64,000 bases of DNA from a bacterium (GCA_024742665.1 JANSYA010000010.1:1-64000); one strand, 5' to 3'; shown: positions 1-9,395, counted from the stretch's first letter. Numbers and translations are program-made. Notes: generated by a model from the sequence alone, not told the origin.

Positions 1-325
1 CAAAGGCAGTCGTCCGGATTCACGTGCCGGACTAATTTTCACAGGTATACGGGAGGACGAGATAGCTCAATGGTGTAGAAGAACTAACAGAATTCCTCGA
101 AGCTCGCAGTCGGTGTGCCGGCAGCAAAAAGAAAAGCTCTCTTGCGCTTTTGTTCCCGGTGCAAAGGCAGGTCAGTCCGGATTCACGTGCCGGACTAATT
201 TTCACAGGTATACGGGAGGACGAGATAGCTCAATGATGCATAAGAACTAACAGAATTCCTCGAAGCTCGCAGTCGGTGTGCCGGCAGCAAAAAGAAAAGC
301 TCTGTTGCACTTTTGCTCCCTGTAA
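1..325. repeat. Tandem duplication of a ~162-bp non-coding unit
   Basis: Copy 1 runs 1-161 and copy 2 runs 162-325, nearly identical. Each unit starts with CAAAGGCAG and holds a hairpin (GTCCGG, nine-base loop ATTCACGTG, CCGGAC; in copy 2 at 174-196, followed by TAATTTTC). Next come a GGGAGGACGAG purine block, the block GAATTCCTCGAAGCTCGC, and an AAAAGC/GCTTTT inverted repeat near the end (136-155 in copy 1). No open frame of useful length runs through either copy. The paired hairpins suggest structured RNA or duplicated terminators of a gene left of the window, but the function is unknown. Confidence 0.8.
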
Positions 326-523
326 AAAAATATCCCCCGTTCGTCGGCGGGTGGTCCGGCCAGCGTGACGCCGGGTTTTCAGAATTCTGGCGCAGAAAAC
401 TCTCGTGGACCTCAAAAGGCTTGCATTTTATAGGAGCAGAGTCTAAACCTGAAGGCTCAACGCGCATGGATACTCTCTGTTAAGACAGAGGCGAAAATTG
501 AAAACCGAGAATCAGGACCACGC
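326..523. other. Upstream region of the 524 gene; short dyad only
   Basis: About 200 bp without a convincing gene. A perfect six-base dyad CTCTGT-taag-ACAGAG lies at 475-490, about 35 bp before the next start codon. It could be an operator or a weak hairpin. There is no clear sigma-70 promoter. Confidence 0.35.
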
Positions 524-2116
524 ATGAGCTTTGTCGGAACGAAATACAACGCGAAATTCGCCGCCGAAGAGTACGACGTCATCGTCGTCGGATCGGGCAT
601 GGGCGGATTGACCGCCGCCGCGCTTTTGTCGAAAGCGGGCAAGCGCGTGCTCGTGCTCGAACAGCACTATACGGCCGGCGGTTTCACTCACAGCTATACC
701 CGCAAGGGCTACGAGTGGGACGTCGGTGTGCACTATATCGGCGAAGTCCACAAGCCGCTTTCGCCTCTGCGCAAGATGTACGATCTGATCACCGACGGCG
801 CTTTAGAGTGGTCGTACATGGACGAAGTCTACGACCGCATCGTCATCGGCGAAAATGAATATCAGTTTCGCGCGGGCGCCGAAAATTTTAAGGCCGGTCT
901 GGTACACCATTTTCCCGACGCGGGCCCGGTCATCGATCGCTATTTGACTCTTTTGCGCGAAGTGAATTTCCTGGCCATGCCGGCTCTGGTCGCTCAGAAA
1001 GTTACGCCGGAATTCTTGAGCGGCGCGACGGCCTTTGTCACCGACCCCCTCGTAAAAAAGTACTTCTGTCGCACGACCGCCGCCGTGCTTTCGGAAATCA
1101 CGTCTGATAAAAAGCTGATCGCCGTTTTGACCGGACAGTGGGGCGACTACGGTCTGCCGCCGGAGCAGTCAAGCTTCGGCATGCACGCGATGGTCGCGCA
1201 TCACTATCTGGACGGCGGAAATTTTCCCGTCGGCGGCGCGGCCAGCATCGCTCGTTCGATTGAAAAAGTCATCGAAAGCGGCGGGGGCAAAGTTCTCGTG
1301 GGCGAAGAAGTCCAGGAGATCCTCGTGCGTGGGACTGCGGCGGTCGGCGTAAAAATGGCGAACGGCGACGAGCTGCTCGCGCCGCAGATTGTCAGCGCCG
1401 CCGGCTATTTCAATACGTACGGCAAACTGCTGCCGCGGGAATTCGCCGATCGCATGGGGCTTTCGAAAAAGCTTGGCGGACTCAAAGCTTCCGTCGGTCA
1501 CATCTGTCTGTATACCGGACTGAAAACGCCCCGGAGCGAACTGTCGAGTCTCGGCAACGGCAATATCTGGATCTATCCCGACTACGACCACGACGCGAAC
1601 CTGGCGAAATTCCTGGCCGATCCGAAAGCGCAGCTGCCGATGGTCTATATTTCGTTTCCGTCGTTTAAGGATCCCCAGTGGGACGAGAACTATCCCGGTA
1701 AGTCGACGATCGATGTGATCGCGCCGGCATCGTACGATTGGTTCGCGAAGTGGAAAGACGAACCCTGGCGCAAGCGGGGCGCCGAATACGACGAGCTTAA
1801 AGCGGAATTTTCGGAGCGTCTGCTGGCGGCCGTATACAAACACGTGCCGGAAGTCAAAGGCAAGATCAGCTATCACGAGCTTTCGACGCCGCTCTCGACA
1901 CAGTACTTCAACAAATACCAGCGCGGCGAACTGTACGGCCTGGATCATACCCCCGCGCGCTTCGCCGAGAAGTGGATGAAACCCCGCAGCCCGGTTCAGA
2001 ACCTGTTTTTAACCGGACAGGATACGCTGTTCGCGGGAGTGGCGAGCGCGCTCTCTTCGGGCGCGATGACCGCCACCGAAATGCTCGGCCCGAAGATCGT
2101 GAAAGCGCTATTGTAA
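524..2116 (+). CDS. FAD-dependent oxidoreductase, retinol saturase / phytoene desaturase-like
   Basis: A 530-residue flavoprotein. An N-terminal Rossmann dinucleotide-binding motif (GSGMGG, residues 23-28) is followed by the acidic strand end (LEQHYTAGG) and a GVHYIG block typical of the all-trans-retinol 13,14-reductase and carotenoid-desaturase superfamily. The C-terminus has the FAD-contacting segment FLTGQDTLFAGVASALSSG. Family members saturate or desaturate conjugated isoprenoid or fatty-acyl double bonds, so the real substrate here cannot be told. It is convergent with the thiolase gene, 50 bp apart. The ATG at 524 fits the family N-terminus; no strong ribosome-binding site is visible. 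No other carotenoid gene lies nearby, which argues against a simple carotenoid role. Confidence 0.85.
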   Translation: MSFVGTKYNAKFAAEEYDVIVVGSGMGGLTAAALLSKAGKRVLVLEQHYTAGGFTHSYTRKGYEWDVGVHYIGEVHKPLSPLRKMYDLITDGALEWSYMDEVYDRIVIGENEYQFRAGAENFKAGLVHHFPDAGPVIDRYLTLLREVNFLAMPALVAQKVTPEFLSGATAFVTDPLVKKYFCRTTAAVLSEITSDKKLIAVLTGQWGDYGLPPEQSSFGMHAMVAHHYLDGGNFPVGGAASIARSIEKVIESGGGKVLVGEEVQEILVRGTAAVGVKMANGDELLAPQIVSAAGYFNTYGKLLPREFADRMGLSKKLGGLKASVGHICLYTGLKTPRSELSSLGNGNIWIYPDYDHDANLAKFLADPKAQLPMVYISFPSFKDPQWDENYPGKSTIDVIAPASYDWFAKWKDEPWRKRGAEYDELKAEFSERLLAAVYKHVPEVKGKISYHELSTPLSTQYFNKYQRGELYGLDHTPARFAEKWMKPRSPVQNLFLTGQDTLFAGVASALSSGAMTATEMLGPKIVKALL

Positions 2117-2166
2117 TAGACCAATCAATCGAGCAGCCCGGGTGTCGGGAGCATCGCGCCGTTCGA

Positions 2167-3345
2167 TTATACCCGTTCCACGACCATCGCGATGCCCTGG
2201 CCGCCGCCGATGCAGAGACTGGCCACGCCGTATTTGTCGCCGCGGCGCTGGAGTTCTTTGCACAGAGTCAGAAGCACCCGGTTGCCTGACGCGCCCAGGG
2301 GGTGACCGATGGCGATCGCGCCGCCGTTGACGTTCGTCTTTTCGCGGTCGAGTCCGAGCACTTTTTCGACGGCCAGATATTGAGCGGCGAAGGCTTCGTT
2401 GACTTCGATTAAGTCCATGTCATTCAAAGTTAAGCCGGCCATGTCTAAGGCCTTCGGAATCGCGTAGGCCGGGCCGATGCCCATTTGATCCGGCGCGCAG
2501 CCGACCACGCCGTAGCCGAGAATCTTCGCGAGCGCCGGCCGGCCGGAATCCTTCACGGCCGCTTCCGATGCGATCAGCGTAACCGATGCGCCGTCGTTGA
2601 TGCCCGAAGCGTTGCCCGCCGTGACGCTGCCGTCTTTTTGAAAGGCGGGCTTCAGTTTTCCGAGACTGGCCGCGCCCGCGGCGCCGCGAATAAACTCGTC
2701 GTGCTCGACGATCGTGTCGCCCTTGCGTCCGGGAATCGTAATCGGCATAATTTCTTCGGCCAGGCGGCCGGCGTCGCGGGCCGCTTCCGCCGTGCTTTGC
2801 GAGCGTGTCGCGAACTCGTCCTGGGCTTCGCGGGAAATCTGGTGGGCGCTCGCGAGATTTTCAGCAGTACAGCCCATCGGCAAATCGACGTGACGGTCTT
2901 TTAAGCCTTCCAGCAGCATATCTTCGAGCTCACCGTTGCCCAGGCGATTGCCCCAGCGCGCGCCGCTTGCGATGTACGGCGCCTGGCTCATGCTTTCCAC
3001 GCCGCCGGCCAGCGCCAGATCAAAGCGTCCGAGGGCGATGCCCTGGACCGCCTGGATCACTGCTTCCATGCCCGAGCCGCACAGGCGATTCAGCGTCAGC
3101 GCCGGAGTCTCGACCGCCAGTCCGGATTTCAGGGCGATGTGGCGGGCCAGATAGATCGAGCTGGAGTCGGCGGGAATGACGTTGCCGAAAAAGACCTCTG
3201 CGATTTTCTCCGGAGCGACGCCCGTCTTTTGTAACAGGCCTTCGGTTACGATTCTACCGAGTTCGGTCGGATGCAGGGACTGCAGGCCGCCGCCGAAGTT
3301 GCCGAAGGGGCTGCGAATTCCGTCGAGTACATAAGCTGATTGCAT
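2167..3345 (-). CDS. Acetyl-CoA acetyltransferase (thiolase)
   Basis: A 392-residue thiolase, the normal length of the biosynthetic/degradative type. It condenses two acetyl-CoA or cleaves 3-ketoacyl-CoA. The nucleophile Cys89 sits in [10 protein letters not shown], His348 in IGHPLGASG, and the second catalytic Cys378 in CIGGGQG, so all three active-site blocks are intact. The gene is transcribed away from the D-aminoacylase-like gene's 3' end in the same direction (the latter's stop is 33 bp upstream), so the two could be cotranscribed. Substrate chain length cannot be read from the sequence. No partner 3-hydroxyacyl-CoA dehydrogenase is adjacent. Confidence 0.93.
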   Translation of the reverse strand: MQSAYVLDGIRSPFGNFGGGLQSLHPTELGRIVTEGLLQKTGVAPEKIAEVFFGNVIPADSSSIYLARHIALKSGLAVETPALTLNRLCGSGMEAVIQAVQGIALGRFDLALAGGVESMSQAPYIASGARWGNRLGNGELEDMLLEGLKDRHVDLPMGCTAENLASAHQISREAQDEFATRSQSTAEAARDAGRLAEEIMPITIPGRKGDTIVEHDEFIRGAAGAASLGKLKPAFQKDGSVTAGNASGINDGASVTLIASEAAVKDSGRPALAKILGYGVVGCAPDQMGIGPAYAIPKALDMAGLTLNDMDLIEVNEAFAAQYLAVEKVLGLDREKTNVNGGAIAIGHPLGASGNRVLLTLCKELQRRGDKYGVASLCIGGGQGIAMVVERV

Positions 3346-3378
3346 GCACGGAAGCAGGCCGCCGATCCCCCTGGCCGG

Positions 3379-5052
3379 TCAAGTATCAAAATCGCCGGTC
3401 AGCGGGAGGCCCGGCCGCGCGCCCGTGGGACTCTCTTCGTACACGACAGGCGTGCCGTTGACCAGCACGTGTTCGACGCCGATCGGATAGTCCGGCTTCA
3501 GATAGGTCGCGCGGTCCGCTATGCGCCGAGGATCGAAGACGACGATGTCCGCGCGGCCGCCGGTCGCCAGGAGGCCGCGATCGGCCAGGCCCAGAATTTG
3601 AGCGGGCAGGCCGCTCATCTTCCGAATGGCTTCGGGCAGATTCAAAATATTTTGATCGCGCACGTACGTTCCCAGCACGCGCGGGAAGCTGCCGAAGTTC
3701 CGGGGATGGGCGCGCCCGGCGCTGCGGGCGTTCAGGGCCGCTCCGTCCGAGGCGATGGCGCAATAGGGATAGCGCAGCAGGCGGATCAAATTCTCTTCAG
3801 ACATGGCGAAGCCGACCATCGTGCCGCCGCCGCTGTGAGCGATGACGATGTCGCAGAGTAAATCAAAAGGATCGCGCCCCAGGCTGCCCGCAAGATCCCC
3901 GAGACGCCTGCCGGAGTAGCCGGCGTAGGCTCCGCGCACGTCTGAAAGCATGACCGCGTTATAGGATCCAAGCGAATCGATCTTGCGCTGAACCGCCGGC
4001 CGAACTTCGCGCCGCGTTTCGGGCGATGCGGCCAGGCGCGCGGCCCCCGCGGCGTTGCCGCCCTGACGCAGTCCCAGGGGAAAGAGATTCATGAGGCCGT
4101 TGTTATAGGCCAGGTAGGGATAACGATCGCAGGTGATGGGCGTGCGCCAGCCCCGGGCCTGGTCCATCATCGCGAACATGGTCTGGAGCTTGCCCCAGTT
4201 GCGCCGGCCCTGGGCTTTGATGTGGCTGACGTGCAGCGCGGCCCCCGACTTGCGCGCAATATTGATCGCTTCGCGCAGGGCCGGAATGACGCGATCGTCT
4301 TCGTTGCGCATATGCGTTACGTATAATTTCGAGCGACGCGCGAGAGTCACCAGTTCGCGTTCGGTGGCGTAGGCGCCGGGAATATATTCTAAGCCCGCCG
4401 AAATATATTTGCCGCCCTGTTTGTGCGCTTTGTCCAGAGCCCGCACCGCTTCGTCTAACTCCCAGTCGGAAAGCGGGCGCGTATTTAATTCGGCGACGTA
4501 GCGCCGCAGCGTACTTGCGCCGACCAGGCTGACGATATTCACCGGCGTTCCATATTCGCGCAGCGTCGCGAAGTAGCCGTCGAAGTCCCGCCACGCTTCC
4601 GAAATGTCGTAGCGTCGCAGCGCGCGGCTCCACTCGCCGGATCGCATCCAGCCGATCGGCGCCATCGAGTTGCCGTCCTGTCCCACGACTTCGGTGGTCA
4701 CGCCCTGGCGAATTTTAGAATCGGCGGATGAATTGGAGAGCGCCGTTAAATCCGAGTGGCTGTGCAGATCGATGAAGCCCGGGCAGACGATCTTTTCGCG
4801 GGCGTCGATCGACAGGCTCGCCGACTTATCGCTCAAATCGCCGATGGCCGCGATGCGATCGCCGGCGATGCCGAGGTCTGCGCGAAAGCCCGCCGCGCCG
4901 CTGCCGTCCATGACGGTGCCGCCGCGTAAAACCACGTCGAAATCGCCGGGAATAATCCGACGCACGATGCTGCAGCCGGGCAGGGCCGCCGCCGCGCCGA
5001 AGCCGATCGTGCCAAATTGTAACAGGCCTTTCAGGAAATCCGCTCTGCGCAT
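3379..5052 (-). CDS. N-acyl-D-amino-acid deacylase (D-aminoacylase) family amidohydrolase, probable lipoprotein
   Basis: A 557-residue metal-dependent amidohydrolase of the D-aminoacylase group, which removes N-acyl groups from D-amino acids. From the chosen start, a short basic n-region (MRRADFLK) and a hydrophobic stretch end in LPGC (Cys27), so the protein is probably exported and lipidated. The sequence RRADFLK also resembles a Tat signal. The metal-binding HSH lies in GFIDLHSHSD (His97, His99). VTHMRNEDD, HVSHIKAQG and IASDGAAL follow in family order. The frame stays open to 5157, but the export signal favours 5052. It may act on D-amino-acid peptides from peptidoglycan or diet; the substrate is unproven. 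Confidence 0.87.
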   Translation of the reverse strand: MRRADFLKGLLQFGTIGFGAAAALPGCSIVRRIIPGDFDVVLRGGTVMDGSGAAGFRADLGIAGDRIAAIGDLSDKSASLSIDAREKIVCPGFIDLHSHSDLTALSNSSADSKIRQGVTTEVVGQDGNSMAPIGWMRSGEWSRALRRYDISEAWRDFDGYFATLREYGTPVNIVSLVGASTLRRYVAELNTRPLSDWELDEAVRALDKAHKQGGKYISAGLEYIPGAYATERELVTLARRSKLYVTHMRNEDDRVIPALREAINIARKSGAALHVSHIKAQGRRNWGKLQTMFAMMDQARGWRTPITCDRYPYLAYNNGLMNLFPLGLRQGGNAAGAARLAASPETRREVRPAVQRKIDSLGSYNAVMLSDVRGAYAGYSGRRLGDLAGSLGRDPFDLLCDIVIAHSGGGTMVGFAMSEENLIRLLRYPYCAIASDGAALNARSAGRAHPRNFGSFPRVLGTYVRDQNILNLPEAIRKMSGLPAQILGLADRGLLATGGRADIVVFDPRRIADRATYLKPDYPIGVEHVLVNGTPVVYEESPTGARPGLPLTGDFDT

Positions 5053-5205
5053 GCTCGACTGGAACCGGCACAGGCGTCTGCGGGCAAACAAAATCTGGAT
5101 TGACCGGGACGTCGTCGGCGCTTTTCTGAGGGGAACGCGTTTTCGCCGCGGAGCCATTCATCTCACGATGTGGGGCCGGTGATCGAGACGCGCAGCGATC
5201 CATTT

Positions 5206-5808
5206 ATGAGCGAAGCAACAGTAAATCACGAGCGCCTGGCCGCGGCCCATGAAAAATTCGATGCGGCCAACGCGGAAGATCCGAACGAAACGCAGCTGCC
5301 CGACGGCAGCACGCAGCCCAAAGAGCTCATCTATGGCCAGCGCATGACCGAGGAGCTGCTGCGCTTCGCGCCGGATGCGCCGGAGTCCGTGCATCTTGCG
5401 GCTCGCTGCCAGCACATTCGCCGCTGGAAAATTCCGCGCAAAGACTATCCGATGGATAAGGCCGGCTATCATAAATGGCGCACGATCCTGTATAAATTTC
5501 ACGCCGACCAGGCCGCGGAAATTCTGACGGAGGTCGGCTACGACCCCGAGACGATCGACCGGGTCGCTTTTCTTTTGCAAAAGAAGAAGCTGCGCAGCGA
5601 TGCTGATACGCAGACCTTAGAGGACGTGATCTGCCTGACATTTTTACGGCACTACTTCGTGGATTTCGCCGATCAGCATCCCGAAGAGAAGGTCGTCGAC
5701 ATTGTGCGCAAGACCTGGGGCAAGATGTCGGAGGCCGGCCACGCCGCCGCTCTCAAGCTGGACCTTGCGCCGGAATCCCTGCGGCTGGTGCAGCTGGCTC
5801 TGGCCTGA
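5206..5808 (+). CDS. DUF4202 family protein
   Basis: About 200 residues matching the DUF4202 family: HLAARCQHIRRWKIPR, a DYPMDKAGYHKWR block, KLRSDADTQTLEDV and FLRHYF. The conserved His, Arg and Asp residues suggest an HD-like or metal-binding helical fold, but the biochemical role is not established. I recall DUF4202 genes occurring beside sulfite or nitrite reductase genes. Here the next gene downstream on the same strand is sulfite reductase, 316 bp away. The ATG at 5206 gives a family-like N-terminus; an in-frame ATG at 5170 is possible. It is divergent from the D-aminoacylase gene. Confidence 0.8.
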   Translation: MSEATVNHERLAAAHEKFDAANAEDPNETQLPDGSTQPKELIYGQRMTEELLRFAPDAPESVHLAARCQHIRRWKIPRKDYPMDKAGYHKWRTILYKFHADQAAEILTEVGYDPETIDRVAFLLQKKKLRSDADTQTLEDVICLTFLRHYFVDFADQHPEEKVVDIVRKTWGKMSEAGHAAALKLDLAPESLRLVQLALA

Positions 5809-6124
5809 GTTTGCTCTGAGTCCCGCGAGGTGCCGGCACGGAGCTGCCCTGATCTGATTCATACTATTTCGATCGGAATAGTCGAAAAAGGCTGGACGTG
5901 CAGCCGACGCGGAGCTTTTTGGCTGCGTATCCTGAGGAAGAACGGCGGGGCGAAAAAATGAAACGGCACCCGGGTCGCGACACTCCCAATCAAAAAACCC
6001 TGGCCGTTCAGAGCGGCGCGGGGCTCCTGACAGGGAACAGGTGGGGCTGCCTGGATCATCGCCCTGAGACGACTCTCTAGAAGCGCTCGCTATAATCGCT
6101 CTCTATAATAGGAAAGAAATCAGA
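5809..6124 (+). promoter_or_regulatory. Leader/promoter region of the sulfite reductase gene with palindromic site
   Basis: A 316-bp gap without a gene. At 5863-5882 lies a 20-bp palindrome ACTATTTCGATCGGAATAGT with one non-complementary pair, a plausible repressor operator. Two TATAAT hexamers (6091-6096 and 6104-6109) lie just before the AGGAAAG ribosome-binding site of the 6125 gene, without matched -35 boxes. The stretch 5935-6075 contains short GC-rich pairings (for example CAGG/CCTG around 6033-6056) that could form a structured leader, but I recognise no known riboswitch. Confidence 0.45.
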
Positions 6125-8404
6125 ATGAAAGCAAGTAACGCACTGTGGACCGACAAGCTCAAAGACCGGATGCCCGAAGAACTCGCGCGCGAAATCGATA
6201 TCTTCGAAACGGAAATCGATCTGCGTATGCAGGGCAATTTCGACGAGAAGCTCTTTGCTGAAACCCGCCTGCGCCGCGGCGCCTATGGCCAGCGTTACGA
6301 TAACGGCCAGCGCCACGACGGCAAACAAACCCGCAAACTGGAGTTTCCCGCCGGCGAACTCACGAAGGGCCCGACCACCGCCTGGGACGCCCCCGGCATG
6401 ATGCGGATCAAAATTCCCTTCGGCGGCATGACGGCCGAACAGCTCGAAGTCATGGCCGAACTCGCGGAAGAATACTCCGACGGCATCGGCCACGTTACGA
6501 CCCGCCAGGATTTCCAACTGCACTTTATTCATATCGAAGATACGCCGGCTCTCAGTCGCCGCCTGGCCGCGGTCGATATTACGACCCGCGAAGCCTGCGG
6601 CAACTCGGTGCGCAACGTTACGGCCTGTCCGATCGCCGGCTGCTGCCGCGAAGAGACCTTCGACGTGACCCCGTACGCGAAGGCGCTGACCTATTTCTTA
6701 CTCGGGCATCATGACGTGCAGGACTTCGGCCGCAAATTCAAGATCGCCTTTTCGGGCTGCAAAAATAACGGCTGCGGCCTGACCGGTTTGCACGATCTGG
6801 GTTTGATCGCGAAGACCCGTCAAACCGCGGATGGCAAGACCGAACGCGGCTTTGAGTTTTACGTCGGCGGAGGGCTGGGCGCGGTGCCGCACCAGGCCGC
6901 TTTGATTTTCGATTTTCTGCCCGAAGCCGAGCTGCTGCCGATGTCTCAGGCGGTATCGCGGGTATTCTCGCGGCTCGGGGAAAAGAAAAACCGCGCTCGC
7001 GCTCGCGTGAAATTCGTCGTCGCGAAGCTCGGCGTCGAAGACTTCCGCAAAGAAGTCGAAAAGGAACGCGAAATTCTGCCGGAAGATCCGCGCTGGACGG
7101 ATTTCTTAGAGGATCTGAACGGTACCTATAGCGAAGCGCCCCTGAAAGAGCCGGGCAGCTTAAACGGCCATCGCCCCTCGGGTTTCGAAGAATTTTATCG
7201 CGATAACGTCTACAAACAAAAGCAGGAAGGCTACGCGGTCGTCACCGTTAAGCTGCCTTTAGGCGATATTACCGGCGGTCAGCTGCGCGCCGTCGCCGAC
7301 ATCGCTCGTAAATATATCAAAGACACGGTGCGCACCACCGTCGAACAGAATCTCGTGCTGCGCTGGGTATCCGAAAGCGATCTGCCCGCCCTCTACGAAG
7401 ATCTGGTCAAAGTCGGCCTGGCCGAAGCGGGCGCGGGCGGGATTACCGATCTCGTGGCCTGTCCCGGCACCGATACCTGCAAGCTCGGCATCTCCGCGAG
7501 CCGGGGACTTGCCGGCGAACTGCGCAAACGTTTTATGACCGGCGACATCGCCGTCGACGACGTGATCAGCGGTCTGCATATTAAAATGAGCGGCTGCTTT
7601 AACTCGTGCAGCCAGCACCACGTGGCGGACCTGGGCTTTTACGGCGTCGCGCGCAAGGTCGGCACGCATACCGTTCCGCACTTTCAGGTCGTGCTCGGCG
7701 GCCAGTGGGAAAACAACGCGGGAAGCTACGGCCTGCCGATTCTCGCCGTGCCTTCGAAAAGAATTCCCGACGTGGTCAAGCGCATGGCCGCTCGCTATCG
7801 CGACGACCGCGAAGGCGACGAAGCCTTCACCGATTTCATTCGTCGCATCGGCAAAGTTGAAATCAAAAAGATGTTACAGGACCTGACCGCGGTGCCCGAA
7901 TACGAGAGCGACAAAAGTCTGTACAGCGACTGGCGCGACCCGCGGGAATACACGACCGGCGATATGGGCATCGGCGAGTGCGCCGGTGAAGTTGTCGCGC
8001 GAATCGACATGGATCTGGGCGCGGCGGAACGCGAAGTTTTCGAAGCCCAGCTGCTGCTCGATGAAGGCGACGCCCAGGCGGCCGGGCAGGCGGCATATAT
8101 GGCGATGGTGCACGCCGCGAAAGGTTTGATCAAACTCAGCTATCTCGATATTCCGGAAGATCCGGAGATCATCGTCAAAGAATTTCGTAAGCGTCTCTAC
8201 GACACCGAAGCGTTCTTCGATCCGTACGCCGGCGGCAAATTCGCGAACTATCTTTTCGATGCGCATGAAAAAGCGCCGGAAACTTTTTCGAAAGATACCG
8301 CGCACCGTCGTATCGAAGAGGCGAGTCTGTTCGTCGAGGCCTCGCACAGCTGTAGCGTTCGCATGGGCGATAAGCTGACGACCTTAATGGGCGCAGCCAA
8401 CTAA
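6125..8404 (+). CDS. Siroheme [4Fe-4S] nitrite/sulfite reductase, hemoprotein subunit
   Basis: A 759-residue enzyme reducing sulfite to sulfide by six electrons in assimilatory sulfur metabolism, cytoplasmic. It has the duplicated ferredoxin-like plus siroheme half-domain architecture. In the second half, Cys446, Cys452, Cys491 and Cys495 have the spacing of E. coli CysI (x5, x38, x3), so the coupled cluster site is intact. The first half also keeps cysteines (158, 168, 173/174, 212, 217) in matching places. Residues about 630-759 form an extra helical C-terminal domain with HEPN-like character (AAYMAMVHAAKGLIK). No flavoprotein subunit is adjacent, so ferredoxin may be the donor. Good AGGAAAG ribosome-binding site. 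Confidence 0.92.
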   Translation: MKASNALWTDKLKDRMPEELAREIDIFETEIDLRMQGNFDEKLFAETRLRRGAYGQRYDNGQRHDGKQTRKLEFPAGELTKGPTTAWDAPGMMRIKIPFGGMTAEQLEVMAELAEEYSDGIGHVTTRQDFQLHFIHIEDTPALSRRLAAVDITTREACGNSVRNVTACPIAGCCREETFDVTPYAKALTYFLLGHHDVQDFGRKFKIAFSGCKNNGCGLTGLHDLGLIAKTRQTADGKTERGFEFYVGGGLGAVPHQAALIFDFLPEAELLPMSQAVSRVFSRLGEKKNRARARVKFVVAKLGVEDFRKEVEKEREILPEDPRWTDFLEDLNGTYSEAPLKEPGSLNGHRPSGFEEFYRDNVYKQKQEGYAVVTVKLPLGDITGGQLRAVADIARKYIKDTVRTTVEQNLVLRWVSESDLPALYEDLVKVGLAEAGAGGITDLVACPGTDTCKLGISASRGLAGELRKRFMTGDIAVDDVISGLHIKMSGCFNSCSQHHVADLGFYGVARKVGTHTVPHFQVVLGGQWENNAGSYGLPILAVPSKRIPDVVKRMAARYRDDREGDEAFTDFIRRIGKVEIKKMLQDLTAVPEYESDKSLYSDWRDPREYTTGDMGIGECAGEVVARIDMDLGAAEREVFEAQLLLDEGDAQAAGQAAYMAMVHAAKGLIKLSYLDIPEDPEIIVKEFRKRLYDTEAFFDPYAGGKFANYLFDAHEKAPETFSKDTAHRRIEEASLFVEASHSCSVRMGDKLTTLMGAAN

Positions 8405-8521
8405 AAGAAAACGCAGCGAACTCAAAGAAACGCGGCGCTCGGAAATAAGGCAAGGCGCGACGAGCTAAACGAGGCGCAAGACGCAGGCTCACAGGACATT
8501 CAGGAAATTCAGGAACTTACA

Positions 8522-9103
8522 GTGGAACTACAACACGTTAACGTAAAAATTTATTCCAGCACGCCGGATGCGGTAAATCTGGACGAAGCGATTCTCGTAT
8601 TTCATCGCTGGATTCGCGACGATGTCGCCGAAGAGCTCCTGATCGACGTCGCGGATTATTCTCACGTGCCGGCGGGGCCGGGAGTGCTTTTGATCGGTCA
8701 CCAGGCGGCGTACAGCCTGGAAGACGGCGAAGAAGAACGCGCGGGTCTGCTGTACAATGCGAAGACCAAACGCGAGGGCTCGAACGTCGACCGCATCGTG
8801 CACGCGCTGCGCCAGGCGGTCAAAGCCTGCGTTACACTGGAAGGCGAAAGCCTCTGGTCGCAGTCGGTGAAATTCAACGCCGGCGATCTGGCCGTGATTA
8901 TCAACGACCGGGCTCTGGCTCCCAATACGCCGGAAACCTTCGCGGCGATCAAAGACGAGCTAACGACCGCTCTTCAACAGGTCTTCGGCAATACCGGCTT
9001 TTCACTGAGCTACGAACAGGGCGATCCGCGCCGTCGTTTCCAGGTGAATGTTAAAAGCGAAAGCGCCGTCGCTCCCGGCGATCTGGCTGCCGCGGCGAAA
9101 TAG
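8522..9103 (+). CDS. Conserved hypothetical protein linked to sulfite reductase
   Basis: A 193-residue soluble protein starting at GTG, about 115 bp after the sulfite reductase gene on the same strand and likely cotranscribed. I do not recognise the family. Visible features are a hydrophobic strand-rich core (LLIDVADYSHVPAGPGVLLIGHQAAYSL), a helical middle with a single Cys (AVKACVTLEG), and a C-terminal part ending RRRFQVNVKSE. There is no signal peptide or membrane segment. Its position suggests an accessory role in sulfur assimilation, perhaps in assembly or electron delivery. This is inferred from context only. Confidence 0.7.
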   Translation: MELQHVNVKIYSSTPDAVNLDEAILVFHRWIRDDVAEELLIDVADYSHVPAGPGVLLIGHQAAYSLEDGEEERAGLLYNAKTKREGSNVDRIVHALRQAVKACVTLEGESLWSQSVKFNAGDLAVIINDRALAPNTPETFAAIKDELTTALQQVFGNTGFSLSYEQGDPRRRFQVNVKSESAVAPGDLAAAAK

Positions 9104-9116
9104 TCCGTCGCGGAAA

Positions 9117-9330
9117 TTACGCGTTTTCGCGCGCGTTTTGAAAGGGCCCTTGAATCGCCAGCGTCAGGCCGTCGAGCTGTAGATTTACGAACAGGGTTTC
9201 GCCGTCCGGCGCAAATGCAGCCCCGGCCAGCGCCGAATTCGTGGCCGCCAAATCGCAGCTCGTCGTCCGGCGCGTCTGGATTGTCGAGATCGGTCCAGGC
9301 GGCCTGTTTCAGAAAGCTATGGCGTGATAG
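9117..9330 (-). pseudogene. Remnant of a PhoX / DUF839-type alkaline phosphatase
   Basis: Reading the minus strand, the last 33 or so codons before the TAA at 9117-9119 spell NSALAGAAFAPDGETL followed by FVNLQLDGLTLAIQGPF. This is the characteristic C-terminal block of the PhoX/DUF839 phosphatase family. Just upstream in another frame, AAWTDLDNPDAPDDELRF resembles an earlier piece of the same family. The two pieces are joined near 9235 out of frame, with the segment expected between them missing, so this is a deleted, non-functional relic. It lies between the sulfur block and aldolase. Confidence 0.6.
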
Positions 9331-9395
9331 ACGATGCATGCATTCAGGGGCGTTTTTTGCTTGATACCACGTGACATAACGGGAACAACTCCGCT

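Noticed and set aside
49-125. tRNA-like D-arm word (TAGCTCAATGG) in the first repeat unit
   Set aside because: The expected D-stem, anticodon stem and T-arm pairings are missing, and the second copy changes the same bases without compensation.
5935-6075. Possible cobalamin or SAM riboswitch before sulfite reductase
   Set aside because: GGGAACAGGTGGGG recalls part of the cobalamin core, but the B12 box and the remaining conserved elements are not present.
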